DNA of 64,000 bases from the NCBI RefSeq assembly GCF_001613065.1, contig NZ_BDBQ01000082.1, positions 19,850-83,849 of the forward strand. Direction: 5' to 3'. Under the pieces are notes generated by a model, which made no database searches, was not told where the DNA came from, and saw only the letters and a program-made list of their open reading frames with translations. A program made the position numbers and the translations under genes. This DNA is from Nocardia miyunensis NBRC 108239 (GTDB lineage Bacteria > Actinomycetota > Actinomycetes > Mycobacteriales > Mycobacteriaceae). This document shows positions 44,063 through 52,241 of the stretch, in pieces (positions within the stretch are counted from its first letter, which is position 1; every line of letters starts with the position of its first letter).

Positions 44063-44947
44063 GTGGTGAAATTCTGGACCGGCACCGCGTTCACACCGAC
44101 CGCGGACGCGATCGCGTTGGCGCGCATACTCGATGAGGCCGGATTCGACGGGATCGTCGTCTCCGATCACCTGATCTATCCGCGCGAGCTGACCTCGCCG
44201 TATCCCTCCCCCACCGGCAAGCCGATGTGGACGCCCGATACCGCCTGGCCCGACTCCTGGGTGCTCATCGGCGCGATGGCCGCTGTGACACAACGGATCC
44301 GGTTCACCAACGCCGTCTACGTCGCACCGGCCCGCCCGCTGCTCGAGGTGGCGAAACAGGTGGCGACAGCCGCGGTGATCGCCGACGGCCGAGTGGCGCT
44401 GAGCGTCGGCGCGGGCTGGATGCGCGAAGAGTTCGAGCTGATGGGTCAGGAGTTCACCACGCGCGGCAAACGCCTCGACGAGATGATCGAGGCGCTCCCG
44501 GAACTGTGGCGCGGCGGCTGGGTGTCCTGGACCGGAAAGCATTACCGCATACCGGAATTGATGATCGAACCGCATCCGCCGGGACCGGTTCCGATCATGT
44601 GCGGCGGTGAGTCGGAGGCCGCGTTGCGGCGCGCGGCGCGATTGTGCGACGGGTGGGTCGGCAGCGCCTACACCTGGGACGAGGCCGTGGAAAAGGTCGG
44701 GCGGCTCACCGCGCTGCGACGCGAATACGGCCGCGAGAGTGACCCTTTCGAGATCATGTTCGCATTCCGCGAGGCACAGTCGGTCGATCTGTTCAAACGC
44801 GCCGAGGACCTCGGCGTGACGGCGGTGATGTGCAGCCCCTGGGCGAGAACGGCACAGCCGCCCGATGAGACCGGCGGCTCGGCCGACGACCGCTACCGCC
44901 CGCAGATCGAACGATTCGCCGAGAACATCCTGTCCAGGATGTCCTAG
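44063..44947 (+). CDS. LLM-class F420-dependent oxidoreductase
   Basis: A 294-residue luciferase-like TIM-barrel protein: ALARILDEAGFDGIVVSDHL, ALSVGAGWMREEFELMGQEF, RGKRLDEMIEALPELW and PVPIMCGGESEAALRRAARL are hallmarks of the mycobacterial F420-dependent LLM group. Two adjacent GTG codons (44063, 44066) can start it. It likely acts as a reductase/dehydrogenase or monooxygenase on a CoA ester or ketone in the same pathway as the flanking genes. Confidence 0.9.
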   Translation: MVKFWTGTAFTPTADAIALARILDEAGFDGIVVSDHLIYPRELTSPYPSPTGKPMWTPDTAWPDSWVLIGAMAAVTQRIRFTNAVYVAPARPLLEVAKQVATAAVIADGRVALSVGAGWMREEFELMGQEFTTRGKRLDEMIEALPELWRGGWVSWTGKHYRIPELMIEPHPPGPVPIMCGGESEAALRRAARLCDGWVGSAYTWDEAVEKVGRLTALRREYGRESDPFEIMFAFREAQSVDLFKRAEDLGVTAVMCSPWARTAQPPDETGGSADDRYRPQIERFAENILSRMS

Positions 44948-44967
44948 TTATCCACGAAGGAGATCCG

Positions 44968-45801
44968 ATGACGGAAACCCTTACTGCACAACAGGACCCG
45001 AGACCACCGGAGGGTGATTGGCTGGGCACGCCGTATCTGCGGTTCACCCGGGAGGGCCCGTTCGGGGTCTGCACACTCGATCGGCCCGAGGCGCGCAATG
45101 CGATGACCCCGGCGATGTATTTCGGCATCAAGTACGCGGTCAATCACGTCGGCTCGGATCCGGATCTGGCCGGGCTGCTGATCACCGGCACGGGCGACGT
45201 CTTCGCTCCCGGCGGCGATATGGGCGGCGGCGGCCGGGACAACTGGATGACGTTCGGCGCTGCGCTGGGCATGGACGCACTGCCGTTCGAGACCTTGCGC
45301 CAGTCCGCGAAACCGGTGGTGGCGGCCGTGAACGGACTGTGCCAGGGCGGCGGGTTGCAGATCGCGCTGTGCGCCGACATGGCCGTGGTCAGCGAACGCG
45401 CCACCTTCCGGGTGCCCGAGCTCTATCGCGGGATCGCCGACACGTACTACAGCCAGATGCTGGCCCGCCTGATCGGGCCGGTGCGCACCCGCGACCTGAT
45501 GTTGACCGGCCGCACCCTGACCGCGCACGAGGCGCTGGACTGGGGCATGATCGCCCGCGTCGTCCCGCACGAGGAGCTGATCGGGACCGCCCGGGAGGTT
45601 CTCGCGCAGTGCTGTCGCACCGCTCCGAACGCGCGGGCGGCGGTCAAATCGAGTCTGGACAACTATCTGGGCCTCTACGACCGCATCGGCATGCAGGCGA
45701 GTCTGCGCAAACCCGAAGCGGCCGAAGGCTTCCGGGCATTCAAGGAACGCCGCTCACCGGACTGGGTACACCCCGCTCTGCGGCTGGACGGGCGGCTGTG
45801 A
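44968..45801 (+). CDS. Enoyl-CoA hydratase/isomerase family protein
   Basis: A 277-residue crotonase-fold protein: TLDRPEARNAMTPAMYFGI, oxyanion-hole turns DVFAPGGDMGG and VNGLCQGGGLQIALCADMAV, ELYRGIADTYYSQMLARLIG, and the LTGRTLTAHEALDWGMIARV helix. The position where hydratases carry the second catalytic Glu reads ELYRGI, compatible with activity. ATG follows AAGGAGA. Last gene of the trio; a 12-bp-stem terminator follows. Confidence 0.92.
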   Translation: MTETLTAQQDPRPPEGDWLGTPYLRFTREGPFGVCTLDRPEARNAMTPAMYFGIKYAVNHVGSDPDLAGLLITGTGDVFAPGGDMGGGGRDNWMTFGAALGMDALPFETLRQSAKPVVAAVNGLCQGGGLQIALCADMAVVSERATFRVPELYRGIADTYYSQMLARLIGPVRTRDLMLTGRTLTAHEALDWGMIARVVPHEELIGTAREVLAQCCRTAPNARAAVKSSLDNYLGLYDRIGMQASLRKPEAAEGFRAFKERRSPDWVHPALRLDGRL

Positions 45802-45819
45802 ATCGCCCGAAACGCCTGC

Positions 45820-45847
45820 GGCCCGGTGCGGGCGTCCGCACCGGGCC
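45820..45847. terminator. Bidirectional hairpin terminator
   Basis: GGCCCGGTGCGG-GCGT-CCGCACCGGGCC is a perfect 12-bp stem with a tetraloop, followed by TTCCCG, between the convergent enoyl-CoA hydratase (stop 45801) and the secreted protein (stop 45926). Confidence 0.88.
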
Positions 45848-45925
45848 TTCCCGCGCGGTGTCCGGCATCGGGTCGCTCCCGCGAGCGACGCGCACCGGAT
45901 CACCCACGCGGGCAACGAATTCGGC

Positions 45926-46654
45926 TCAGCCGTTGGCCGGACCCGCGGGCACGGGCGGGGCGTGATGCTGGGCCTGCAATTCGTTGAACTTCTGCGCTCC
46001 CGCGGCGATGCCGACCGGAATGGCCAGCGCGACACCGCCGACCAGCGCGCCAACACCGCCGACCGCGACCGCGCCCACCAGGCAGGTGGCGGCGAACGCC
46101 GGGAGGGTCATGGTCCCGGCCGTCGCCAGCGACAGGAGCGTTCCGCCGGTCGCGACGCCGAACGGACAGCCGAGGGCGGCGCCGACGATGGAACCGGCCA
46201 GTGAGCCCACGCCCATCGCCATGCCCATGTGCGGATTGGCCGCTTCCACAGCCTGATTCAGGTCGGACATCGTGTCGGGCGGCTGCTGCGCCGGAGCTGG
46301 TTGCGTCGCGGCCGGTTGGGCCGGTGCGGCGACCTGCGTGACGGGCGCGGCGGCCGATTGCGCCGCCGGAGCGGCCGCCGGAATCGCTGCCCCGGCCAGG
46401 GTGTGACCGGTCGCGTCCTGGATACCGAACTGCCCGCCCTGGACGGCCACCGTCCCGAACGGGGTGCGCAGTAGTGCCAGACCGGTGGCCAGATCGTCGC
46501 TGTATCGAACGCCGGGCGCGACGTCGGTGGCGACGGTGGGAGTTTTCGCCGGGCCCGCGGGCACGCCGGCATCGGCGTTCGCGACACCGGCGGCCGCGAC
46601 CACTGCCATGGCGGTCAACGCGGTTACCGCCGCTCCCCGATTTTTGAATGTCAT
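45926..46654 (-). CDS. Secreted protein with Gly/Ala-rich hydrophobic C-terminal domain (DUF8020-like)
   Basis: A 242-residue protein with signal peptide MTFKNRGAAVTALTAMAVV and an ANAD cleavage region. It contains a short beta module (GTVAVQGGQFGIQDATGHTLAG) comparable to the 16.3-kb protein, a Gln/Pro/Ala linker (PAQPAATQPAPAQQPP), and a Gly-rich hydrophobic region with single cysteines (LGCPFGV, ATCLVGAV). Function unknown; likely cell-envelope. Second member of this family in the window, next to a third. Confidence 0.72.
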   Translation of the reverse strand: MTFKNRGAAVTALTAMAVVAAAGVANADAGVPAGPAKTPTVATDVAPGVRYSDDLATGLALLRTPFGTVAVQGGQFGIQDATGHTLAGAAIPAAAPAAQSAAAPVTQVAAPAQPAATQPAPAQQPPDTMSDLNQAVEAANPHMGMAMGVGSLAGSIVGAALGCPFGVATGGTLLSLATAGTMTLPAFAATCLVGAVAVGGVGALVGGVALAIPVGIAAGAQKFNELQAQHHAPPVPAGPANG

Positions 46655-46704
46655 TTTTTACTCACATTGTGACTAGTTCGGCAAATCTGACGAAAAATGA
46701 AAAT

Positions 46705-47223
46705 CTACTGTGCCGCATTCTGCATCGGGACCGGCGCAGCGATGAGCCCTTTGGAGTGCAGCGATTGATATTGCTGATTCAATGCGTTCACGGTCGCGGG
46801 CGATCCGGAAATCATACTGCCGACCGTCCCGCCGACGAATCCCAGCGCGGCGGCGCCGATGACGCATCCACCGACGACACCCACGGGCGTGAGCGCGGCG
46901 GTGACTATGAACAGCGACCCTCCGGTTACGCCGCCGACCACGCATCCGACCACTACACCGGCCGTGGTGCCGACGACGCGTCCCACGGTGGAATCGTTCG
47001 AGAAAGCGCCCGCGACACCGTCGAAGGCCTTCATGTACTCGGCTCCCGGATCGACCGGCGCCGCCGGTGCGGTCTGCGGTGAATTACCGAGGGAAACCGA
47101 GGGATTCGATTCCGGCGTGGATTGTGCCGGGTTCACCGCATCGGCATTCGCTGCGCCTGCGGAGATCACCGTCGCCGCAAATATCATTGCGGCCATAGCC
47201 GTGGTTCGAGAAATGTGATACAT
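46705..47223 (-). CDS. Small secreted Gly-rich protein (same family C-terminal domain)
   Basis: A 172-residue protein. Signal peptide MYHISRTTAMAAMIFAATV then SAGAANAD; then a Pro/Ser/Asn-rich linker and the hydrophobic module (TTAGVVVGCVVGGVTGGSLF, VGGCVIGAAALGFVGGTVG). It lacks the N-terminal beta module of its two relatives. ATG 47223 has GAGGATC upstream. An ATTCTCC/GGAGAAT palindrome lies 47 bases upstream of its start. Probably co-expressed with the protein at 45926-46654, 50 bp downstream. Confidence 0.7.
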   Translation of the reverse strand: MYHISRTTAMAAMIFAATVISAGAANADAVNPAQSTPESNPSVSLGNSPQTAPAAPVDPGAEYMKAFDGVAGAFSNDSTVGRVVGTTAGVVVGCVVGGVTGGSLFIVTAALTPVGVVGGCVIGAAALGFVGGTVGSMISGSPATVNALNQQYQSLHSKGLIAAPVPMQNAAQ

Positions 47224-47269
47224 CGTCGCAGATCCTCATCGTGCGTGCGAGCAAATATTCGGAAATTCG

Positions 47270-47288
47270 ATTCTCCTACACGGAGAAT
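47270..47288. promoter_or_regulatory. Palindromic operator ATTCTCC-TACAC-GGAGAAT
   Basis: A perfect 7-bp inverted repeat with a 5-bp spacer, upstream of the small secreted protein. A site with the same arms and spacer length lies at 52242-52260 in front of a TetR gene. Confidence 0.65.
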
Positions 47289-47386
47289 AATGAGCGATGA
47301 GGCCTGGTGTTGAAAAATGAAAAATTGCTATGCACCCATACGAGATCGGCATGCCCGCACCCGGGTGCTCCGCTCGGGCGATCATC

Positions 47387-48355
47387 TCACCCCTGGCGCG
47401 GACGCGTCGACTGCACCGCGTCGGGATCGCCGCACCATTGCGCCGAGAGCCACCTGCCCTCGCAGACGGCCTCGCGCGTCGCGCGAACGAGCTCCTGCGA
47501 GACGATGTCGACCGCGGCGGGCATCCGCCCGGTTCGCGGGATGCCCAGCACGATCAATCGCCGAATCTCGGGCTGCCGCAACGGCGCAGCGCTCAATCTG
47601 CCCGCGGCCACGTCGTCGACGATGCCCGCCGCGGGCAGGATCGTCCAGCCGCGCCCGTCGATGACCAGCGACTTCTGCAGATGCATCGAATTGGTCTGCA
47701 CCCCGATATCGAAGATGACGTCCGCCTTCGCCGCCGCCGCATCGATCAGCACCCGCAGCGCGTGTCCGGACGCGGGCATCACCACCGGATGCGCCGCGAC
47801 CTCGGCCAGTGCCACCGGCCGATTCGCACACAGTCCCGCATCCGCGGTAGCCACGGCCCACAGCTGCTCGCTGACCAGCGGCGCGACATTCAGCGAGGGC
47901 GAGTCGGACAGGTTGTAGAGCAGGCTCAGATCGAGATCGCCGTCGTCCATCCAGCGTTGCAGATGGCCGGAATACGCTGTGAGAATACGCAATTCGATCC
48001 CGGGATAACCGTCCAGCACCGCCGCGGCCAACCTGCTCGCGATCAGATCGACCGAACTCTCGAGCAGGCCGACGGTTACCAGACCGCCCACCACACCCGG
48101 CGGCGGCGTGATCTCCGCGCGAGCCCGGCCCAACTCGCGAAGCGCGCGTCCGGCCCGCTCCACCATCACCGCGCCCGCATCGGTCAACCGCATACCGGTG
48201 TGGCTGCGCTCGAACAACTCGACGCCCAGTTCGTGTTCCAACGTGCGAATCTGGCGCGTCACCGCGGGCTGGACCAGGTGCAACAGTTCGGCCGCGCGGG
48301 TCACGCTCCCCACCTCCGCCACGGTGACCAGCGCCTTGAGCTGTTTGAGATCCAT
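47387..48355 (-). CDS. LysR-family transcriptional regulator
   Basis: A 322-residue LysR protein: MDLKQLKALVTVAEVGSVTR, AAELLHLVQPAVTRQIRTLE and the co-inducer domain with VGLLESSVDLIASRLAAAVL. ATG 48355 is selected because GGAG lies 6 bases upstream and LysR proteins start with this helix; an upstream ATG at 48376 would overlap the operator. The palindrome at 48379-48395 is 24-40 bases upstream of the start, consistent with autoregulation or control by another local regulator. Confidence 0.92.
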   Translation of the reverse strand: MDLKQLKALVTVAEVGSVTRAAELLHLVQPAVTRQIRTLEHELGVELFERSHTGMRLTDAGAVMVERAGRALRELGRARAEITPPPGVVGGLVTVGLLESSVDLIASRLAAAVLDGYPGIELRILTAYSGHLQRWMDDGDLDLSLLYNLSDSPSLNVAPLVSEQLWAVATADAGLCANRPVALAEVAAHPVVMPASGHALRVLIDAAAAKADVIFDIGVQTNSMHLQKSLVIDGRGWTILPAAGIVDDVAAGRLSAAPLRQPEIRRLIVLGIPRTGRMPAAVDIVSQELVRATREAVCEGRWLSAQWCGDPDAVQSTRPRQG

Positions 48356-48378
48356 GCGCTGCTCCTGATCAGACATCC

Positions 48379-48395
48379 AGAGAATTATATTCTCT
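48379..48395. promoter_or_regulatory. Palindromic operator AGAGAAT-TAT-ATTCTCT
   Basis: A 17-bp palindrome immediately upstream of the LysR gene. Core GAGAAT-N3-ATTCTC is shared with 42508 and 49175 (the latter GAGAAC). Confidence 0.72.
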
Positions 48396-48454
48396 CTATA
48401 CCGCATGGATGTTCTACAAAAGTCGCGGACGGCGAATCGCCTTGCGGCACAAGT

Positions 48455-49069
48455 TCAGCGCATGTCCACCCGGGCGAGCTCATGCTCGAGCGCGCGGGCG
48501 TAACTGTGGAACACCTCGTCCAACGAGACCGAGGGATCCAGCAGCCAGATGGTCTCCATGCCGCTCAGGAACGCGGCCACCTCGACGGCCTTCACGGCCG
48601 GATCGATATCGGTGCGGAAGCGTCCGGCACGCTGACCTCGCCGAATACCCTCGGCGATGAAGTCGAGGGCGCCGCGGTGACGATCGAGCAGACGACCGCG
48701 CAGCGGCGCGTCGGGATCGAGATTCTCGGCCAGCAGCACGGTGTACATGCCGATCAGATCGGGCGAGCGGCGAAAGCGTTCGACGACGTTCTCGATTCCG
48801 GCGATGACGTCACCGCCCAGGTCGGCATGCCGCTCGTCGTCGTCATCACGGGCATCGAGCACCGCGCGCAACAACTGGTCCTTCGATTCGAAGTGATGCA
48901 GCAGTCCCGCGCGGGTGACGCCCGCCTTCTCCGCGATCTGCGCGAGCGTGGTGTTGCGCCACCCGTAGCGCGTGAGCAGTCGCTGCGCGACCACCAGGAT
49001 CCGCGAACGCCGCTGCTCCCCTTTGGCGAGCAGCGCCTGGTAGGGCCGGGACGGCTCGCGTTCGGGCAC
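48455..49069 (-). CDS. TetR-family transcriptional regulator
   Basis: A 204-residue TetR protein. The helix-turn-helix is TTLAQIAEKAGVTRAGLLHH followed by FESKDQLLRAVLDARDDDDE. The C-terminal ligand domain is helical and unassigned. GTG 49069 has AAGGAG a few bases upstream. An AACTTACC/AGTAGGT near-palindrome lies 20 bases upstream of the start (49089-49112); a similar site lies at 52104, so this protein may regulate itself and the 51.9-kb gene. Confidence 0.93.
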   Translation of the reverse strand: MPEREPSRPYQALLAKGEQRRSRILVVAQRLLTRYGWRNTTLAQIAEKAGVTRAGLLHHFESKDQLLRAVLDARDDDDERHADLGGDVIAGIENVVERFRRSPDLIGMYTVLLAENLDPDAPLRGRLLDRHRGALDFIAEGIRRGQRAGRFRTDIDPAVKAVEVAAFLSGMETIWLLDPSVSLDEVFHSYARALEHELARVDMR

Positions 49070-49088
49070 CGAACTCCTTCACTAGGCG

Positions 49089-49112
49089 AACTTACCGACT
49101 CAACAGTAGGTC
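49089..49112. promoter_or_regulatory. Operator candidate AACTTACC-N8-AGTAGGTC
   Basis: Imperfect inverted repeat, 17 of 24 positions identical to the perfect palindrome at 52104-52127, placed between the TetR start and the 3-hydroxyisobutyrate-dehydrogenase-like gene. Confidence 0.5.
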
Positions 49113-49174
49113 TACGGCATCGACGTCACAAGACGGACGCTCCCACGCAGTCGAGAAGAAAACATCTTGCCGGA

Positions 49175-49189
49175 GAGAACCATATTCTC
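49175..49189. promoter_or_regulatory. Palindromic operator GAGAAC-CAT-ATTCTC
   Basis: Third site with the GAGAAY-N3-ATTCTC core, 39 bases before the ATG at 49228. That is the same distance as between the 42504 palindrome and its gene. Confidence 0.7.
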
Positions 49190-49227
49190 GGTATGATAGA
49201 ACCGAAATATCGGGAAGGGAGCCGGTC

Positions 49228-50115
49228 ATGGGTGAGCACCGCACGGACCGCATCGCGTTCATCGGCCTGGGCACCATGGGCTCGCGCATGTCCCAGCGCC
49301 TGGTGGCCGCAGGATCCGAGGTGATCGGCTTCGATCCGGTCGAGGCGGCCCGGGCGGATCTGGTCGAGGCGGGGGGACGTGCCGCCGCCACGGCGGCCGA
49401 AGCGGCCGACGGCGTCGACTACCTCATCCTCATGCTGCCCGGTTCCCGGGTCGTGGAGTCCGTACTCGGCGATACGGCGCTGCTCGACGCCCTGAAGCCC
49501 GGCACCCCGGTGATCGATATGAGCTCGTCGGAACCGGAGTCGACCCGAAAGCTGGCCGCCGCCTTGGCCGAACGCGCACTGCCACTGCTGGACGCACCGG
49601 TTTCCGGTGGCGTGCGGGGTGCGCGGGCCGGGACGTTGACGATCATGGCCGGCGGCCCGGATGACGTGATCGCCGCGGTCCGGCCGGTCATCGCACCCCT
49701 GGGCACGGTCCGGCACGTCGGCGCGACCGGCGCGGGACACGCGGTGAAGGCGATCAACAATCTGCTCGCCGCCACGAATCTGCTGGCCGCGGCCGAAGGG
49801 GTCGCCGCGGGTCGCCGATTCGGCGTCGACCCGGGCGTCATCATCGAGACGATCAACGCCGCGAGCGGCCGCAGCGCCGCCACCCAGCTCAAATTCCCGC
49901 AGAACATCCTGCCCGAGACCTACGACTCCGGCTTCGCCCTGGCCCTCATGCTCAAGGACATGCGGATCGCGACGGATCTGGCCAGATCGGTCGGCGCGCC
50001 CGCGGCACTGGGCGAGCGAGCGGTCGAGCTGTGGAGCCACGCGGCCGCGGACCTGGATCCCGCCGCCGACCAGACCGACATCGCCCGCTGGGTGAACCGC
50101 CCCCGCACCCCCTGA
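49228..50115 (+). CDS. NAD(P)-dependent beta-hydroxyacid dehydrogenase (3-hydroxyisobutyrate dehydrogenase-like)
   Basis: A 295-residue enzyme. Rossmann motif IAFIGLGTMGSRMSQRL, substrate loop LDAPVSGGVRGARAGTLTIM, and the catalytic lysine in GHAVKAINNLLAA, all typical of the HIBADH/tartronate-semialdehyde-reductase family. ATG has AAGGGAG upstream. It would oxidise a 3-hydroxyacid to a semialdehyde, for which the aldehyde dehydrogenases in the island are natural follow-up enzymes. First of a plus-strand unit with the zinc-ribbon protein and a TetR gene. Confidence 0.92.
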   Translation: MGEHRTDRIAFIGLGTMGSRMSQRLVAAGSEVIGFDPVEAARADLVEAGGRAAATAAEAADGVDYLILMLPGSRVVESVLGDTALLDALKPGTPVIDMSSSEPESTRKLAAALAERALPLLDAPVSGGVRGARAGTLTIMAGGPDDVIAAVRPVIAPLGTVRHVGATGAGHAVKAINNLLAATNLLAAAEGVAAGRRFGVDPGVIIETINAASGRSAATQLKFPQNILPETYDSGFALALMLKDMRIATDLARSVGAPAALGERAVELWSHAAADLDPAADQTDIARWVNRPRTP

Positions 50116-50165
50116 CCGTCGAAACATATGTCACCCCAACGCATTTACTACATTCTGGAGTTCTC

Positions 50166-50495
50166 ATGACAACCGTCGAAATCAGCTCGTCCCCCACCCG
50201 CCTGGGCCACCGCACCGACCCCGGCTCGCCGATCCACTCCTCGGTCACCGAGATCCTCGACTACTTCGGCAAATGCCCGCGGTGCGGATATCCCGCCACC
50301 GCGGCTCACCTCGCGCACACCTACCAGGACGGCAGCACTGGCTCGGAGAACATCGCCACCTGCGGGCAGCCCTGCGGCTGGAGCGGCCCGGTGACCGTCA
50401 CCCCGATGACCCGCCCGCAACCGACGATGAGCCGAAGGAGCCCGAAAACCCATCTCCCCCAGCATCGTTCGAATATCGCGGCCGCGACCGCGTAG
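50166..50495 (+). CDS. Small zinc-ribbon-like hypothetical protein
   Basis: A 109-residue protein with Cys pairs CPRC (about 37-40) and CGQPC (about 66-70) spaced as in a zinc ribbon: KCPRCGYPATAAHLAHTY then NIATCGQPCGWSGPV. The C-terminal 30 residues are basic and low complexity. ATG 50166 has GGAG 6 bases upstream and lies 50 bp after the dehydrogenase stop. Function unknown; it may bind nucleic acid or a metal, or pair with the downstream TetR. Confidence 0.65.
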   Translation: MTTVEISSSPTRLGHRTDPGSPIHSSVTEILDYFGKCPRCGYPATAAHLAHTYQDGSTGSENIATCGQPCGWSGPVTVTPMTRPQPTMSRRSPKTHLPQHRSNIAAATA

Positions 50496-50612
50496 CGGAT
50501 CGCCGGCATCCGCGGCATCCGGCCCACGGGATCCACGGACCCCGTGGGTCTTTTCGCGCACGGAGCGAGAGTAAGGTTTCCAGGCTCAGCCCGTCCGAAA
50601 GGCAGGTCCGCC

Positions 50613-51290
50613 GTGGTCCCACCGGATTCTCCGGTCTCGCGCGACACACCGGCGTGGGCCGATCGCGCCGCGGCACGGTCACGGTCGGTGCAGCGCTCGC
50701 GCCTGCGCAGCATCGAGCAGGCGCAGGCGATCGTCGGCGCGGCTCGGCGGCTGCTCGAGACCGAGGGGTCCGGTTTCACCACACAGCAGCTGTCCAAGGA
50801 AGCGGGCATCGCCCTGCAAACCTTCTACCGGCATTTCGAGAGCAAGGACCAACTACTGCTGGCCGTCTTCGAGGACATCCAGATCGAGGCGGTGGCCAGG
50901 ATCTCCGAGGCCGCGCGGGAACTGCCGGATCCGGTGTCCCGCTTGCACTTCTACATCGTCTCCGCCCTGCGCTCGCTGGACGACGCCGGTACCGCACCGC
51001 GATTCATCACCGCCGAACACTGGCGGCTGTATCAGTTGTTCCCCGCCGAGATGGCCCGCGCCAACCAACTCTTCGCGGACCTCCTCGAGCAGGAACTGCG
51101 CAACGCGGCGCAGGAGAATCTGCTGCACCCCGCCGACCCCGCCGCCGACGCGTGGCTGGCGGCCGAACTCCTGATGTCGGTGTTCCACCACTACGCGTTC
51201 GCGCCCGCCACCGCCGACACCGGCGATATCGCCGAACGCCTGTGGTCGTTCTGCCTGGCCGCGTTCGGGGGTCACCGCACCGAGCGGTGA
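50613..51290 (+). CDS. TetR-family transcriptional regulator
   Basis: A 225-residue TetR protein. DNA-binding helices TTQQLSKEAGIALQTFYRHF and ESKDQLLLAVFEDIQ; a long helical effector domain. GTG 50613 is preferred (AGGCAGG upstream) to starts further 5', which would add an Arg-rich stretch. It overlaps the convergent hypothetical gene by 19 bases at its 3' end. It shares the FYxxFxSKxxLLLAxFED signature with the TetR at 52372, suggesting related ligand logic. Confidence 0.9.
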   Translation: MVPPDSPVSRDTPAWADRAAARSRSVQRSRLRSIEQAQAIVGAARRLLETEGSGFTTQQLSKEAGIALQTFYRHFESKDQLLLAVFEDIQIEAVARISEAARELPDPVSRLHFYIVSALRSLDDAGTAPRFITAEHWRLYQLFPAEMARANQLFADLLEQELRNAAQENLLHPADPAADAWLAAELLMSVFHHYAFAPATADTGDIAERLWSFCLAAFGGHRTER

Positions 51291-51982
51291 CCCCGCGCGA
51301 TATCGATGATCACGGCGTCACCGCCGCGATTCGGCTCGACGTCCGAGCCGATCCGATCGAGCGCCCGGCCCGCACGCCGCGGCCACGAACTCAACTGGAC
51401 CAGCTCGGCCACACACCCGCTCAGCGGACCGCGGCGATGGAAGATCTCGACGCTCGGCACCGACTCTGGCGACTCCCCGGCCAGTACCAGCGCTCGGGCT
51501 TTGAACGCTCTGGCCGCAGCGGACAACCGATGCTCCACACCGCGCACGCGGCCGTCGGATTCGTCCGCGCCGTCACCCCAGAACATGATCTCGTCGGCGT
51601 GTGCCTCGAGATTGGCCGTCACGCTGTCGCGTATCCGGGCATCGGATTCCAATACCGTTGCGGCGACGACGAGTTCGTCCGGCCAGATCCGGATGGCGTC
51701 CGCTGGGGAGCCGAGCGCGTCCTCGAGATTCAGCACGATCGCGCCCAGGATCTGCAGCGGAGCCGGATCCCCGAGGTCCGGCACCATGACGGTGACCTCC
51801 CAGCCCGCCATGACCCGATCGAGAATCCAGCCCCCCGCGCTGCGCACGGCGTCGACGACGGTCGGGGCGACGATCGCCACCCGGTACCGCAGCCGGTGCT
51901 TGCAGGCATGGGCTCGCGCATCGGCGGCCGAGCGGATCGCGCTTACACCCGGGTCGATGACATCGAGGGATCGAGCAACCAT
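51272..51982 (-). CDS. Conserved hypothetical protein (unassigned)
   Basis: A 236-residue frame with consistent third-position GC and an alpha/beta appearance: YRVAIVAPTVVDAVRSAGGW, TVMVPDLGDPAPLQILGAIV, ADEIMFWGDGADES. I do not recognise the family. It overlaps the convergent TetR gene end by 19 bases, and the AACCTACT palindrome at 52104 lies 122 bases upstream of its start. In context, a regulatory or accessory role in the catabolic island is plausible but unproven. Confidence 0.6.
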   Translation of the reverse strand: MVARSLDVIDPGVSAIRSAADARAHACKHRLRYRVAIVAPTVVDAVRSAGGWILDRVMAGWEVTVMVPDLGDPAPLQILGAIVLNLEDALGSPADAIRIWPDELVVAATVLESDARIRDSVTANLEAHADEIMFWGDGADESDGRVRGVEHRLSAAARAFKARALVLAGESPESVPSVEIFHRRGPLSGCVAELVQLSSWPRRAGRALDRIGSDVEPNRGGDAVIIDIARGHRSVR

Positions 51983-52103
51983 ATGAATTCCATCCGGTTG
52001 ATGAGTGACACTGCGCCGCCTCGACGGTCGGCGTTACGTCCCGACCAGGCCGGGAAGGCGGGGGAACCTGACGGTGGGCTGGACCGCATTCCTCCTCCGA
52101 GCA

Positions 52104-52127
52104 AACCTACTAACTCTCAAGTAGGTT
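52104..52127. promoter_or_regulatory. Perfect palindromic operator AACCTACT-N8-AGTAGGTT
   Basis: 8-bp arms with an 8-bp spacer. A related, less perfect site lies at 49089-49112 in front of the TetR gene at 48455-49069. Confidence 0.7.
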
Positions 52128-52241
52128 GGTCACCACCATAGAACGCATACGGGCAGTGTGACAAGGCTCTCAACGAAGAACTTCGAACCTGTCACACAAC
52201 AGCTTCGAACGGCCATCTCGCCGGACCACTTTGGTAATATA

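Noticed and set aside
44968..45801. Second retro-Claisen hydrolase
   Set aside because: The crotonase here lacks the OCH-type histidines and has a normal enoyl-CoA hydratase turn.
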